From Streptomyces sp. MMBL 11-1 (GTDB lineage: Bacteria > Actinomycetota > Actinomycetes > Streptomycetales > Streptomycetaceae), in contig NZ_CP117709.1 of the NCBI RefSeq assembly GCF_028622875.1, forward strand, positions 7,319,001-7,383,000: DNA of 64,000 nt, in the 5' to 3' direction. Both the position numbers and the translations under genes were made by a program. The notes beneath the pieces are model-generated. The model was not told the DNA's origin, searched no databases, and was given only the letters and a program-made list of their open reading frames with translations. This document shows positions 56,932 to 64,000 of this stretch, one piece after another (position 1 is the first letter of the stretch; each line of letters begins with the position of its first letter).

Positions 56932-57950
56932 GTGCGCTCTTCTCGGTGGTCCGCCCCGACGAGGACCGGTGCGGTGTAGGGGCAGCGGACGAGGTGGCCG
57001 GGGGCGGTGGGGGAGAGGGGGAGGAGTTCCGGCACGGAGTCCTCGCAGGTCGCGCGGGCGACGGTGCACCTGGGTCGGAAGGCGCAGCCGGGCGGCGGCG
57101 CGGCGGGGTCGGGCGGGAAGCCGGGGATGGCGGGCAGACGCTCGACCTGTTCGCGGTCCATCCGGGGAATGGACTCCATCAGCGCCCTGGTGTACGGGTG
57201 GCTCGGACGGTCGAAGAGTGCGGTGGTGGGGGCCGTCTCCACGATCCGGCCCGCGTACATCACCGCGATCCGGTCGGTGACCCCGGCGACGACCCCGAGG
57301 TCGTGGGTGATGAGGACGAGAGCCATCCGGAGGTCCTTGCGGAGCCGGTCGATGAGCTGGAGCACCTGGGACTGGATGGTGACGTCGAGGGCGGTGGTCG
57401 GCTCGTCGGCGATCAGGACCTGGGGTTCGCGGCTGATGGCCATGGCGATCAGAACGCGCTGGCGCATGCCGCCGGACAGTTCGTGGGGGTAGCTGCGGAG
57501 CCGTTCGCGGGCGGCGGGGAGTCCGACGAGGTCCAGGAGTTCGGCGCACCGCGAGGCGGCCGCCCGCCGGCTGAACCCGTCGTAGTGAATGAGGGGTTCG
57601 GCCATCTGCCGGCCGATGGTCATGGCCGGGTTGAGCGCGGAGAGCGCGTCTTGGGAGACGAGCCCGATGCCGGAGCCCCGGACGGTACGCATCTGCCGAG
57701 GGGTGAGCGCGGTCAGGTCCTTGCCGTCGAAGGTCACCCGGCCGGAGATCTCGACGCCCGCGGGGGCGAGCATCCGCAGGACCGCCAGCATGGTCTGGCT
57801 CTTGCCGCAGCCGGACTCGCCGACGACGCCGAGCGACTCGCCGGCGGCGACGCCGAACGAGACGTCGCGCACGGTTTCCACAGGGGCTTCGTCGCCCGGG
57901 TCCTGGCCGCGGTAGGCGACCTTGAGGTGTTCGACTTCCAGTACGGTCAC
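56928..57950 (-). CDS. Dipeptide/oligopeptide ABC transporter ATPase (DppD-like)
   Basis: 340 aa. It has Walker A GESGCGKSQ, the signature ELSGGMRQRVLIAMAI, Walker B VLIADEPTTALD, switch His in THDLG, and the oligo_HPY tail PGCAFRPRCTVA. The start is GTG 57950 (M-T-V-L-E-V), with GGGAG 8 nt upstream in the transcript; the frame is open further but overlaps the permease gene. Two ATPases and two permeases in one operon are the standard peptide-importer set. Confidence 0.93.
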   Translation of the reverse strand: MTVLEVEHLKVAYRGQDPGDEAPVETVRDVSFGVAAGESLGVVGESGCGKSQTMLAVLRMLAPAGVEISGRVTFDGKDLTALTPRQMRTVRGSGIGLVSQDALSALNPAMTIGRQMAEPLIHYDGFSRRAAASRCAELLDLVGLPAARERLRSYPHELSGGMRQRVLIAMAISREPQVLIADEPTTALDVTIQSQVLQLIDRLRKDLRMALVLITHDLGVVAGVTDRIAVMYAGRIVETAPTTALFDRPSHPYTRALMESIPRMDREQVERLPAIPGFPPDPAAPPPGCAFRPRCTVARATCEDSVPELLPLSPTAPGHLVRCPYTAPVLVGADHREERT

Positions 57951-57964
57951 GGTGACGTCTCCCT

Positions 57965-58912
57965 CTAAGCCAGTTTGATCTTCGGGTTGAAGTACGCCTG
58001 GAGCACGTCGACCAGAAAGTTGATCAGCACGAACGCGATGGCGATCACGAGGATCCCGCCCTGTACGAGGGGGATGTCCCGGGCGGAGATGGCCTGGTGG
58101 AGGGCGAGGCCGATGCCAGGCCAGGAGAACACCGTCTCGGTGAGCACCGCACCGCTGAGCAGGAAGCCCGCCTGCAGGCCGATCACCGTGATGACGGACG
58201 GCATGGCGTTGGGGAGCACATGGCGCACGATCACCCGGAACTCGCCGACCCCGCGTGAGCGGGCGGTGCGGACGTAGTCGTTGCCGATGACCTCCAGCAC
58301 CGAGGAACGGGTCATCCGGGCGATGACCGCCAGCGACCACGCGGCGAGGGTGATCACCGGCAGCACCATGTGGGCCGCCACGTCGAGGGCCCCGCCGCCG
58401 CCGATGGAGGTCATCCCGGTGGCGGGAAGCATCCTCAGCTGGAGCGAGAAGACGATGATGAGCACCAGCCCGAACCAGAACGACGGTACGGAGTTGAAGA
58501 ACAGCACGCCGACGGTGAGGCCCCGGTCCCGGGGCGAGCCGGGCTTCTGCGCGGCCCAGGTGCCGATGGCGACGCCCACGACCGCCGCGAGGACGATCGC
58601 GGTGCCCGACAGCAGCAGGGTGTTGAGCAGCCGGTCGGAGAGGACTTCGGAGACCGGCCGGCCGAAGGAGAGCGAGCGGCCCAGATCGCCGTTGAACAGA
58701 CTGCCGAGGTAGGTGAAGTAGCGGGAGACGGCCGGTTGGTCCAGGCCGAGGTCCTCGCGGAGCGCCTGGCGGTCGGCCTCGGAGGCGGTGGGGCCGAGCA
58801 GGGCGCTCGCCTGGTCGCCGGGGATGATCTGGCCGAGGCCGAAGGTGGCGATGGTCACCCCGAGGACGACCGGGAGCATGTGCAGCGCGCGGCGCAGCGT
58901 GAAGGTCAGCAT
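57965..58912 (-). CDS. Peptide ABC transporter permease (DppB-like)
   Basis: 315 aa with six transmembrane helices. The N-terminal MLTFTLRRALHMLPVVLGV and the conserved DxLGLDQP segment (EDLGLDQPAVSRY) mark the DppB/OppB class. The cytosolic EAA-like loop is NDYVRTARSRGVGEFRVIVRHV. It forms the membrane pore with the neighbouring permease. The stop is 14 nt before the DppD-like GTG. Confidence 0.93.
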   Translation of the reverse strand: MLTFTLRRALHMLPVVLGVTIATFGLGQIIPGDQASALLGPTASEADRQALREDLGLDQPAVSRYFTYLGSLFNGDLGRSLSFGRPVSEVLSDRLLNTLLLSGTAIVLAAVVGVAIGTWAAQKPGSPRDRGLTVGVLFFNSVPSFWFGLVLIIVFSLQLRMLPATGMTSIGGGGALDVAAHMVLPVITLAAWSLAVIARMTRSSVLEVIGNDYVRTARSRGVGEFRVIVRHVLPNAMPSVITVIGLQAGFLLSGAVLTETVFSWPGIGLALHQAISARDIPLVQGGILVIAIAFVLINFLVDVLQAYFNPKIKLA

Positions 58913-58931
58913 GGCGAATCTCCAGGGCTGT

Positions 58932-59882
58932 TCATGACCGGCTCCACCGGGCCCGCAGGGTGCGTTCGCTGCCGCGCACGGCCCGGGACTTGCGGCTGCG
59001 CGGGTCGAGACGGTCGCGGATGCCGTCCCCGAGCAGGTTGAACCCGACGGCGAGTACGACGATCGCGAGGCCGGGGATGGTGGCGACGTGCGGCGCGGTC
59101 ACCAGCAGGGCGCGCCCGCCGCTGAGCATCTGACCCCAGTCGGGGGCGGGCGGCTGCGCGCCCAGTCCGAGGAAGGCGAGGCTGGAGCTGAGGATGACGT
59201 TGCGGCCGGTCTGGAGGGTGGCGAAGACGACCACACCGCCGAGCAGGTTCGGGGTGATGTGGCGGAACGCGATGCGCGGATGGCTGTAGCCGAGGGCGCC
59301 GGCGGCCTCCACGTACTGTTCCTGGCGCAGGGCGATGACATTGCCGCGGACGATCCGGCCGAACTCGGGGACGGTGACCACCACCATGGCGATGACCATC
59401 GAGGTGATGCCGGGGCCGAGAGCGACCCCGATGCCGAGGGCCAGCAGGATCCCGGGGAAGGAGAACATCACGTCGAAGACGCGCATCAGGGTGCTGTCGA
59501 GCCAGCCGCCGACATAGCCGGAGAGCAGTCCGAGGCAGCCGCCGATGGCGAGCGCCACCAGGGTCGGAACCACGGCGACCAGCAGGGCGAGCCGGGTGCC
59601 GTACATCAGCCGGCTGAGGATGTCGCGGCCGACCTCGTCGGTGCCGAGGAGGTGGCCGCCGCTGAAGGGGGCGAGCCCGATGGACGAGGGGTTGGTGGCG
59701 AGCGGGTCGTCCGGGGCGATCAGGGGCGCGAGGAGCGCGACGAGGATCGTGGCGGCGACGATGGTGCCGCCGATGAGGGCGGTGGCGTTGCCGGAGCCCA
59801 GCAGAGCGCGGAGGCGGGTGCGCCGTCGAGGGGGCGCGGCCCGCACGTCGGCGGGGCGGGGTGGTGCCGCAGTGGCCTTCAT
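58932..59882 (-). CDS. Peptide ABC transporter permease (DppC-like)
   Basis: 316 aa. It has a DppC/OppC-type N-terminal helix followed by the typical segment HLLGTDEVGRDILSRLMYGTR, five more helices, and the EAA loop EQYVEAAGALGYSHPRIAFRHI. An Ala/Pro/Arg-rich leader of about 25 residues precedes the first helix, and the tail is basic. It is 19 nt upstream of the DppB-like gene in transcription terms reversed: the DppC-like gene is transcribed first. Confidence 0.93.
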   Translation of the reverse strand: MKATAAPPRPADVRAAPPRRRTRLRALLGSGNATALIGGTIVAATILVALLAPLIAPDDPLATNPSSIGLAPFSGGHLLGTDEVGRDILSRLMYGTRLALLVAVVPTLVALAIGGCLGLLSGYVGGWLDSTLMRVFDVMFSFPGILLALGIGVALGPGITSMVIAMVVVTVPEFGRIVRGNVIALRQEQYVEAAGALGYSHPRIAFRHITPNLLGGVVVFATLQTGRNVILSSSLAFLGLGAQPPAPDWGQMLSGGRALLVTAPHVATIPGLAIVVLAVGFNLLGDGIRDRLDPRSRKSRAVRGSERTLRARWSRS

Positions 59883-59895
59883 GGCTGTGGTCTCC

Positions 59896-61530
59896 TCACC
59901 GGCGGCGGATGGTGGTGTAGTCGATGTAGACGGACGCGGCGGGCACGACCCCGTCGACCTTCCTGCTCAGCAGGCGGGGCAGCCGGTCCTGGTAGAGGAA
60001 CACCCAGGGCGCGTCGGCCGCGATGCCGTCGGCGGCTTCCCGGTAGAGCGCCGTTCGGCGGTCCGGGTCGGGCTCGCCCCTGGCACGGTCGAAGAGGGCG
60101 TCGACGTCCCGGTTGCGGTACCAGCCGCGGTTGACGCCGTTGGGCGGATGCAGCTCCCCGCTGAACATCCGCTCCAGGAAGTCGGCGGCGTCGGCTCCGG
60201 TGGTCCAACCGTTGAACGAGCCGTGGGTGGTGTTGTTGTAGCCGTTGCCCTCCTCGGCGACGAGCGAGGCGAACTCCATGTACTGGGTGTCCAGGCGGAC
60301 GCCGACCGCTTTGAGGTCCTGCTGGATGAGCGACATGATCTCGGTGGCCTGGGAGAAGCCGGGGCCGCTGTCGGGCGCGAGCATCCGCAGCCGTACGGGG
60401 GTGGGCACCCCGCTCTCACGGATGAGCCGGCGGGCCTCATCGGGGTCGTAGGAGTCCGCGGCGGCCCCGGGGCCCTGCCGGTACGCCTCGTTGCCCCGGG
60501 GCAGCGGTCCGGTGGACGGGGCGACCTGTTGGCCGGTGAGCGTGGCGATCGCCCGGCGGTCGACGGCGTGGTTGAGCGCCCGCCGGAAGACGGCGTTGTC
60601 GGTGGGGGCGATGCGGGTGTTGAGGCGGATGAAGTACTGGTTGGCGGGTTCCGGGTACTGCACGGTCATGGTGCCGCCGTCGGCGAGCTGCTGGACCTGC
60701 TGGGCCCCGGCGCTGAGGATCGCGTCCACCTCGCCGGTCTGCGCGGCGATGGCGAGCGTGGTGGGGTCGGTGACGGACTCCACGATGATGGAGGGGGTCC
60801 TGGGGGCTCCGCCCCAGTAGGCGGCGTTCCGCTTCAGCGTGATGCGCTTGCCGCGATCGGCGGACTGCTGGGTGAAGGGGCCGGTGCCGACGGGGTTCAG
60901 GCCGATGTCGTCGGGCCGGTGGGCGCGGAGCGCCTGGGGGCTGATGATCGACATCCGGCGGTCGGTGAGCATCCGGGGGAGGCCGGCGTACGGCTCGGTG
61001 AGTCCGAGGACCACCGTGTGCGGGTCGCGGACGTCGACCTTCTTGATCCAGCGGGTCAGGAACTTCATGTTCCCGGCGGCCGTCGGGTCGTGGAAGGCGG
61101 AGTTCTCGTCCATGATCCGGTCGAAGTTGGCTTTCACGGCGGCGGCGTCGAAGGGCGAGCCGTCGGCGAAGTCGACCCCCTCGCGGAGCTTGAGGGTGTA
61201 GGTCCGCGCGTCCGGTGAGGCCTGCCAGGATTCGGCGAGCGCGGGCCGGAGTTCGGGGGCCTGCGCGGTCTCGGTGCCGAGGTCCTCACGGATCAGAGGA
61301 TCGAAGAGGGCGTCGATGACCCGGAGCACCGGGGTGCCGGAGGCGCGGTGCGGATCCAGGGTGGGGATCTCTCCCTCCGCGCCGATGATCAGGGTCCGCT
61401 CGTCGCGGCCGAAGGACGGGTTGGCGCTGCAGCCGGTGAGCAGGACGCCCACGACGGCCAGACAGCCCGCCGTCCGGCGAAGTGTTCCTGTGCGGGGGCG
61501 CTGCGGCCCACCGCGGCGCGAAAGCCTCAT
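59896..61530 (-). CDS. Peptide-binding lipoprotein of ABC transporter (SBP family 5)
   Basis: 544 aa. The lipoprotein signal peptide ends in the lipobox LLTGC (about residues 31-35), so the mature protein is membrane-anchored outside the cell. The SBP_bac_5 domain shows the opening LIIGAEGEIPTLDPHRASG, the YTLKLREGVDFADG block and later TPVRLRMLAPDS. It captures di- or oligopeptides or related compounds. The start ATG 61530 overlaps the stop of the FAD oxidoreductase gene (tcat at 61527-61530). Confidence 0.93.
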   Translation of the reverse strand: MRLSRRGGPQRPRTGTLRRTAGCLAVVGVLLTGCSANPSFGRDERTLIIGAEGEIPTLDPHRASGTPVLRVIDALFDPLIREDLGTETAQAPELRPALAESWQASPDARTYTLKLREGVDFADGSPFDAAAVKANFDRIMDENSAFHDPTAAGNMKFLTRWIKKVDVRDPHTVVLGLTEPYAGLPRMLTDRRMSIISPQALRAHRPDDIGLNPVGTGPFTQQSADRGKRITLKRNAAYWGGAPRTPSIIVESVTDPTTLAIAAQTGEVDAILSAGAQQVQQLADGGTMTVQYPEPANQYFIRLNTRIAPTDNAVFRRALNHAVDRRAIATLTGQQVAPSTGPLPRGNEAYRQGPGAAADSYDPDEARRLIRESGVPTPVRLRMLAPDSGPGFSQATEIMSLIQQDLKAVGVRLDTQYMEFASLVAEEGNGYNNTTHGSFNGWTTGADAADFLERMFSGELHPPNGVNRGWYRNRDVDALFDRARGEPDPDRRTALYREAADGIAADAPWVFLYQDRLPRLLSRKVDGVVPAASVYIDYTTIRRR

Positions 61531-63134
61531 GCTTGTCGCCTTTGCTCGTGGTGAAGGTCGTGGAGCACCGCTGTGGCCGTGTTCCTGCCGGGTGTTCCGG
61601 TGATGTAGCCGCCGGGCCAGGTCCCGGCGCCACTGACGTAGAAGCCCTGGAGCGGAGTGCGGTAGCCGGCGACCTCGGGGTGCGGGCGGGCCCCGAAGAG
61701 ATTGCCCGGCAGCATGTCCCCGTGCGTGATGTTGCTTTCCGGCAGACCCAGTTCGCTCTCGATCTCGACCGGGTTCATGAACCGGTGATCGATGACGCGG
61801 TCGGCGAGACCCGGCATCAGCCGGGAGAGTTCCTCGACACACCGGCGTCCGAAGCGCTCCGTGCGCTCGGCGTCCCACGGCCCGTCGTGCGGCCGGTAGG
61901 GGGCGTGCCAGGCGTTGACACTGATGAGGTGGGTGCCTCCCGGGGTGAGGCCGGGAGAGGTGAGGGTCGGTATCAGCCCCCACATCAGGGGCTGTTCGCT
62001 CGCGTGGCCCCGCAACGCCCCTGAGATCGACTCCTCGATCTGTCCGAGCGAGGAGCCCACCCGGAACTGGCAGGCCCGCACCTGCTCGGGGTCCGCGTCC
62101 TCGGGGAGCCCCGCGTAGGCGGGCAGCGAGTCCACCTCCAGAACGACCTTGAACGCCGATCCGCGCATCGCCGTACCCGTGACCTCCGCCCGGATCTCGG
62201 GGCCCATCGCCGCATCGTCCAGCAGATCGCGGAAGAGGTGCACCGGGTTGACCGCCGACACCACCCGGTCCGCGGTGAACTCCTCGCCGGACGCGGTGAC
62301 CACGCCCCGGGCCCTGCCGCCCCCGTGCAGGATCCGTACCACCGGGGAGCCGGTGCGCAGGGTGACGCCGTGGGCGCGGCAGCAGTCCTCCAACGCGTCC
62401 ACGATCGCGCTCATCGACCCGACCGGAAGACCGGTGGAGCCGCGGAGCGCGACCCGCTCGGCGGCGTCGCCGGAGTGGGGTGCGCCCGCCGCGGCCAGAG
62501 CGAACGGGCGCATCATCAGTCCGACAGCGCTGCCGGGCGTCGAGGGCGGTACGAGCTGGGCGTTCAGCGCCAGCAGGGCGAGCAGCGCCTTGGCCTGGTC
62601 CGACGCGAGACGCTCGTCGAGCAGCCCGGTGAGGCTGCCGTCGAAGACGGCGGTGAAGAGCTTGCGCTCCTCCGGGTCGGCCAGCCGCTCCCGGAGGTCG
62701 CGGAGCGCCGGCGGGGGACCGTCGAGGGACACCCGCAGGCTCGCGCCGAGCCGTTCCAGACCGCTGATCAGCTCCCGGTAGCGGCCGGCCTCACCGGGCG
62801 CGAAGGCGTCAAGCTGCCGGTCGACGCGGGCGGGGTCGCGCCAGCCCAGGAAGCACCGGCCGTCGAACTGCTGGACCACGGTCGGGTCGGCCCGGACGAA
62901 CCGGAGACCGTGCTCGGCGAGCCGGAGTTCACTGACGACCGCCGGATTCAGCGACCCGGGCGAGTTGGTGAAGGCCAGGCTGCGGCCGGGCAGGAACTCG
63001 TATCCTCCGCAGGGCCCGCCGAGGCGCTGCCGGGATTCGACCACGGCGACGCGCAGCCCCGCCCGGCCCAGATAGGCGGCTGTCACCAGCCCGTTGTGCC
63101 CGCCCCCGACCACCACGACGTCAAACCGGTTCAT
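61527..63134 (-). CDS. FAD-dependent oxidoreductase (phytoene-dehydrogenase-like)
   Basis: 535 aa. The N-terminal dinucleotide-binding motif is VVVGGGHNGLVTAAYLGRAG, with the acidic end of beta2 in VVESRQRLGGPCGG. The C-terminal FAD motif is FYVSGAGTWPGGYITGTPGRNTA. Middle segments such as STGLPVGSMSAIVDALEDC match the CrtI-like/NAD(P)-FAD oxidoreductase group. It is not a carotenoid gene by context: it sits in a peptide-transport operon between a dipeptidase and the binding protein, so it probably oxidises an amine or imported peptide derivative. The start is ATG 63134. Confidence 0.88.
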   Translation of the reverse strand: MNRFDVVVVGGGHNGLVTAAYLGRAGLRVAVVESRQRLGGPCGGYEFLPGRSLAFTNSPGSLNPAVVSELRLAEHGLRFVRADPTVVQQFDGRCFLGWRDPARVDRQLDAFAPGEAGRYRELISGLERLGASLRVSLDGPPPALRDLRERLADPEERKLFTAVFDGSLTGLLDERLASDQAKALLALLALNAQLVPPSTPGSAVGLMMRPFALAAAGAPHSGDAAERVALRGSTGLPVGSMSAIVDALEDCCRAHGVTLRTGSPVVRILHGGGRARGVVTASGEEFTADRVVSAVNPVHLFRDLLDDAAMGPEIRAEVTGTAMRGSAFKVVLEVDSLPAYAGLPEDADPEQVRACQFRVGSSLGQIEESISGALRGHASEQPLMWGLIPTLTSPGLTPGGTHLISVNAWHAPYRPHDGPWDAERTERFGRRCVEELSRLMPGLADRVIDHRFMNPVEIESELGLPESNITHGDMLPGNLFGARPHPEVAGYRTPLQGFYVSGAGTWPGGYITGTPGRNTATAVLHDLHHEQRRQA

Positions 63135-63178
63135 GCCCACCGCTCCTCTCCGCATCCACGCCGTCGTCCCCGCGGCTC

Positions 63179-64000
63179 TCAGTTCCGGGGATCGGCCGCG
63201 AAGCCGGCGTCGAACATGCGCAGCCAGTTGCCGCCGGCGATCCGCTCGACCTCGCTCTCGCTGAACCCGCGCTTGCGCAGGTGCTCCAGGACGGTCGCGT
63301 AACCGCTGCCCGCGGCGAACCATTCGGGGAACTCGACCGGTCCGGAGATGGGGACCATGGGCTTACGGCTCCAGCGCCCCTGCCGCCACCAGTGGAGTTC
63401 TTCGTCGCCCTGGCCGGCGTAGTAGTCGGAGCCGAGCCCGACGTGGTCGACGCCGATGAGGTCAACGGTGTAGGCGACCATGTCGCAGAATTCGTCGATG
63501 GTGCAGTCGACACCGCTGGGAGCGATTCTCGGGTACATGCTCAGGCCCACGACGCCGCCGGACTCGGCCGCCTTCTTGAGGACCGTGTTGGATTTGTTGC
63601 GGATAGCCAGCTCGACGTTCTCGCCCACGAACGCCCGGGGGTTGGCGTGCGTGATCGCCACGGGGCGTTCGGATGCCTCCAGGGCCTCCAGGGAGGTGCG
63701 CTCGTTGCAGTGGGAGACATCGATGAGCATGCCCACCCGGTTCATCTCCCTGATCAGGTTGATCCCATAGGTGCGGGAGAGACCGGCGTCATCGCTCTCC
63801 CAGCAGCCCGCGCCGGCGGAGTTCTGGGTGTTGTACGTGAGTTGGCAGATCCGGACCCCGGCCTGGTGGAAGGCTCCGACCAGGTCGAGGTCGTCCTCGA
63901 AGGGGCTGCTGTTCTGGAAACCGAGGATGACGGCGGTACGGCCGCCGTTCCCGGCCGCGCGGACGTCGTCGGCGGTACGGCCCTCCGCGAGGAGGTCGGA
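63179..64000 (-). CDS. Membrane dipeptidase, peptidase M19 family (5' end outside window)
   Basis: About 273 C-terminal residues are visible; the frame is open to the right edge. Family features include ILGFQNSSPFEDD, LTYNTQNSAGAG, the zinc-ligand histidines in IDVSHCNE and ITHANPRA, the GLGSDYY metal/substrate Asp region, and the C-terminal GGNWLRMFD. M19 enzymes cut dipeptides, including some with D-residues or dehydro-residues. As the upstream gene of a dipeptide importer operon it likely hydrolyses the imported substrate. I see no signal peptide in the visible part. Confidence 0.92.
   Translation of the reverse strand, partial: SDLLAEGRTADDVRAAGNGGRTAVILGFQNSSPFEDDLDLVGAFHQAGVRICQLTYNTQNSAGAGCWESDDAGLSRTYGINLIREMNRVGMLIDVSHCNERTSLEALEASERPVAITHANPRAFVGENVELAIRNKSNTVLKKAAESGGVVGLSMYPRIAPSGVDCTIDEFCDMVAYTVDLIGVDHVGLGSDYYAGQGDEELHWWRQGRWSRKPMVPISGPVEFPEWFAAGSGYATVLEHLRKRGFSESEVERIAGGNWLRMFDAGFAADPRN

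Noticed and set aside
61527..63134. Carotenoid (CrtI) biosynthesis gene
   Set aside because: The fold is related, but there are no crtB/crtE neighbours and the gene is embedded in a peptide-transport operon.

Overview
The window reads as chromosome of a Streptomyces-type actinomycete. The G+C is very high and third codon positions are almost all G or C. GTG and TTG starts are common. There is a tRNA-Pro(GGG), a large AAA-type regulator with a TTA (bldA-type) codon, and an actinobacterial type VII secretion (T7SS/ESX) locus. No integrase, transposase, CRISPR array or rRNA was seen.

Layout. (1) 2-7829, plus strand: an operon resembling enterobacterial yehI-L-M-P-Q. It has the C-terminus of a first gene, a MoxR AAA+ ATPase, a 1306-aa protein carrying the YehM-like and YehP-like (VWA) parts in one chain, and a SWIM zinc-finger protein, joined by overlapping or nearly touching stop/start codons. 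(2) 7890-10910: a DUF899 protein, an alpha/beta hydrolase, the wreck of a phosphocholine-specific phospholipase C and a DUF2510 membrane protein. (3) 11161-15108: an FCD/GntR regulator and lutABC (lactate to pyruvate). Closely matching dyads lie before the regulator and before lutA, and a 13-bp tandem array sits just upstream of the lut operator. (4) 15216-20021: a frameshifted TauE/SafE permease, a small membrane protein, a DUF309 protein, a LuxR-family-like large ATPase without the usual C-terminal HTH, tRNA-Pro and a strong hairpin.

(5) 20195-53866 is the centre of interest, a T7SS locus. It encodes a beta-helix protein fused to two EccA/CbxX-type AAA+ domains, a mycosin that has lost all three catalytic residues, EccC, EccD and EccB, several small ESX/WXG100-like proteins, a Gly-rich 725-aa putative substrate, an SseB-like T7SS-associated protein and a YbaB/EspL-like protein. 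It ends with a single 4973-aa polypeptide. That protein starts with a CpnT-like WXG100 plus hydrophobic module and ends with a clan-CD (caspase/CPD-like) His-Cys protease motif followed by a TcdA/TcdB-type glycosyltransferase domain. The spacing of the key residues in both C-terminal domains matches the clostridial large glucosylating toxins. A membrane-anchored protein with a golvesin-like outer domain follows it. No EccE was recognised.

(6) 53888-64000, minus strand: a tightly packed operon for peptide uptake and catabolism. In transcription order it has an M19 dipeptidase (partial), a phytoene-dehydrogenase-like FAD oxidoreductase, a complete dipeptide ABC importer (binding lipoprotein, two permeases, two ATPases), an aldehyde dehydrogenase and a muconolactone-isomerase-like protein.

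Working model: cytosolic AAA+ factors and EccBCD export the small ESX proteins, the Gly-rich protein and the giant toxin. In the giant chain the caspase-like domain may cut itself to free the terminal glycosyltransferase. The T7SS assignment rests on clear family motifs. The autoprocessing-toxin model is inference from motif order and spacing.
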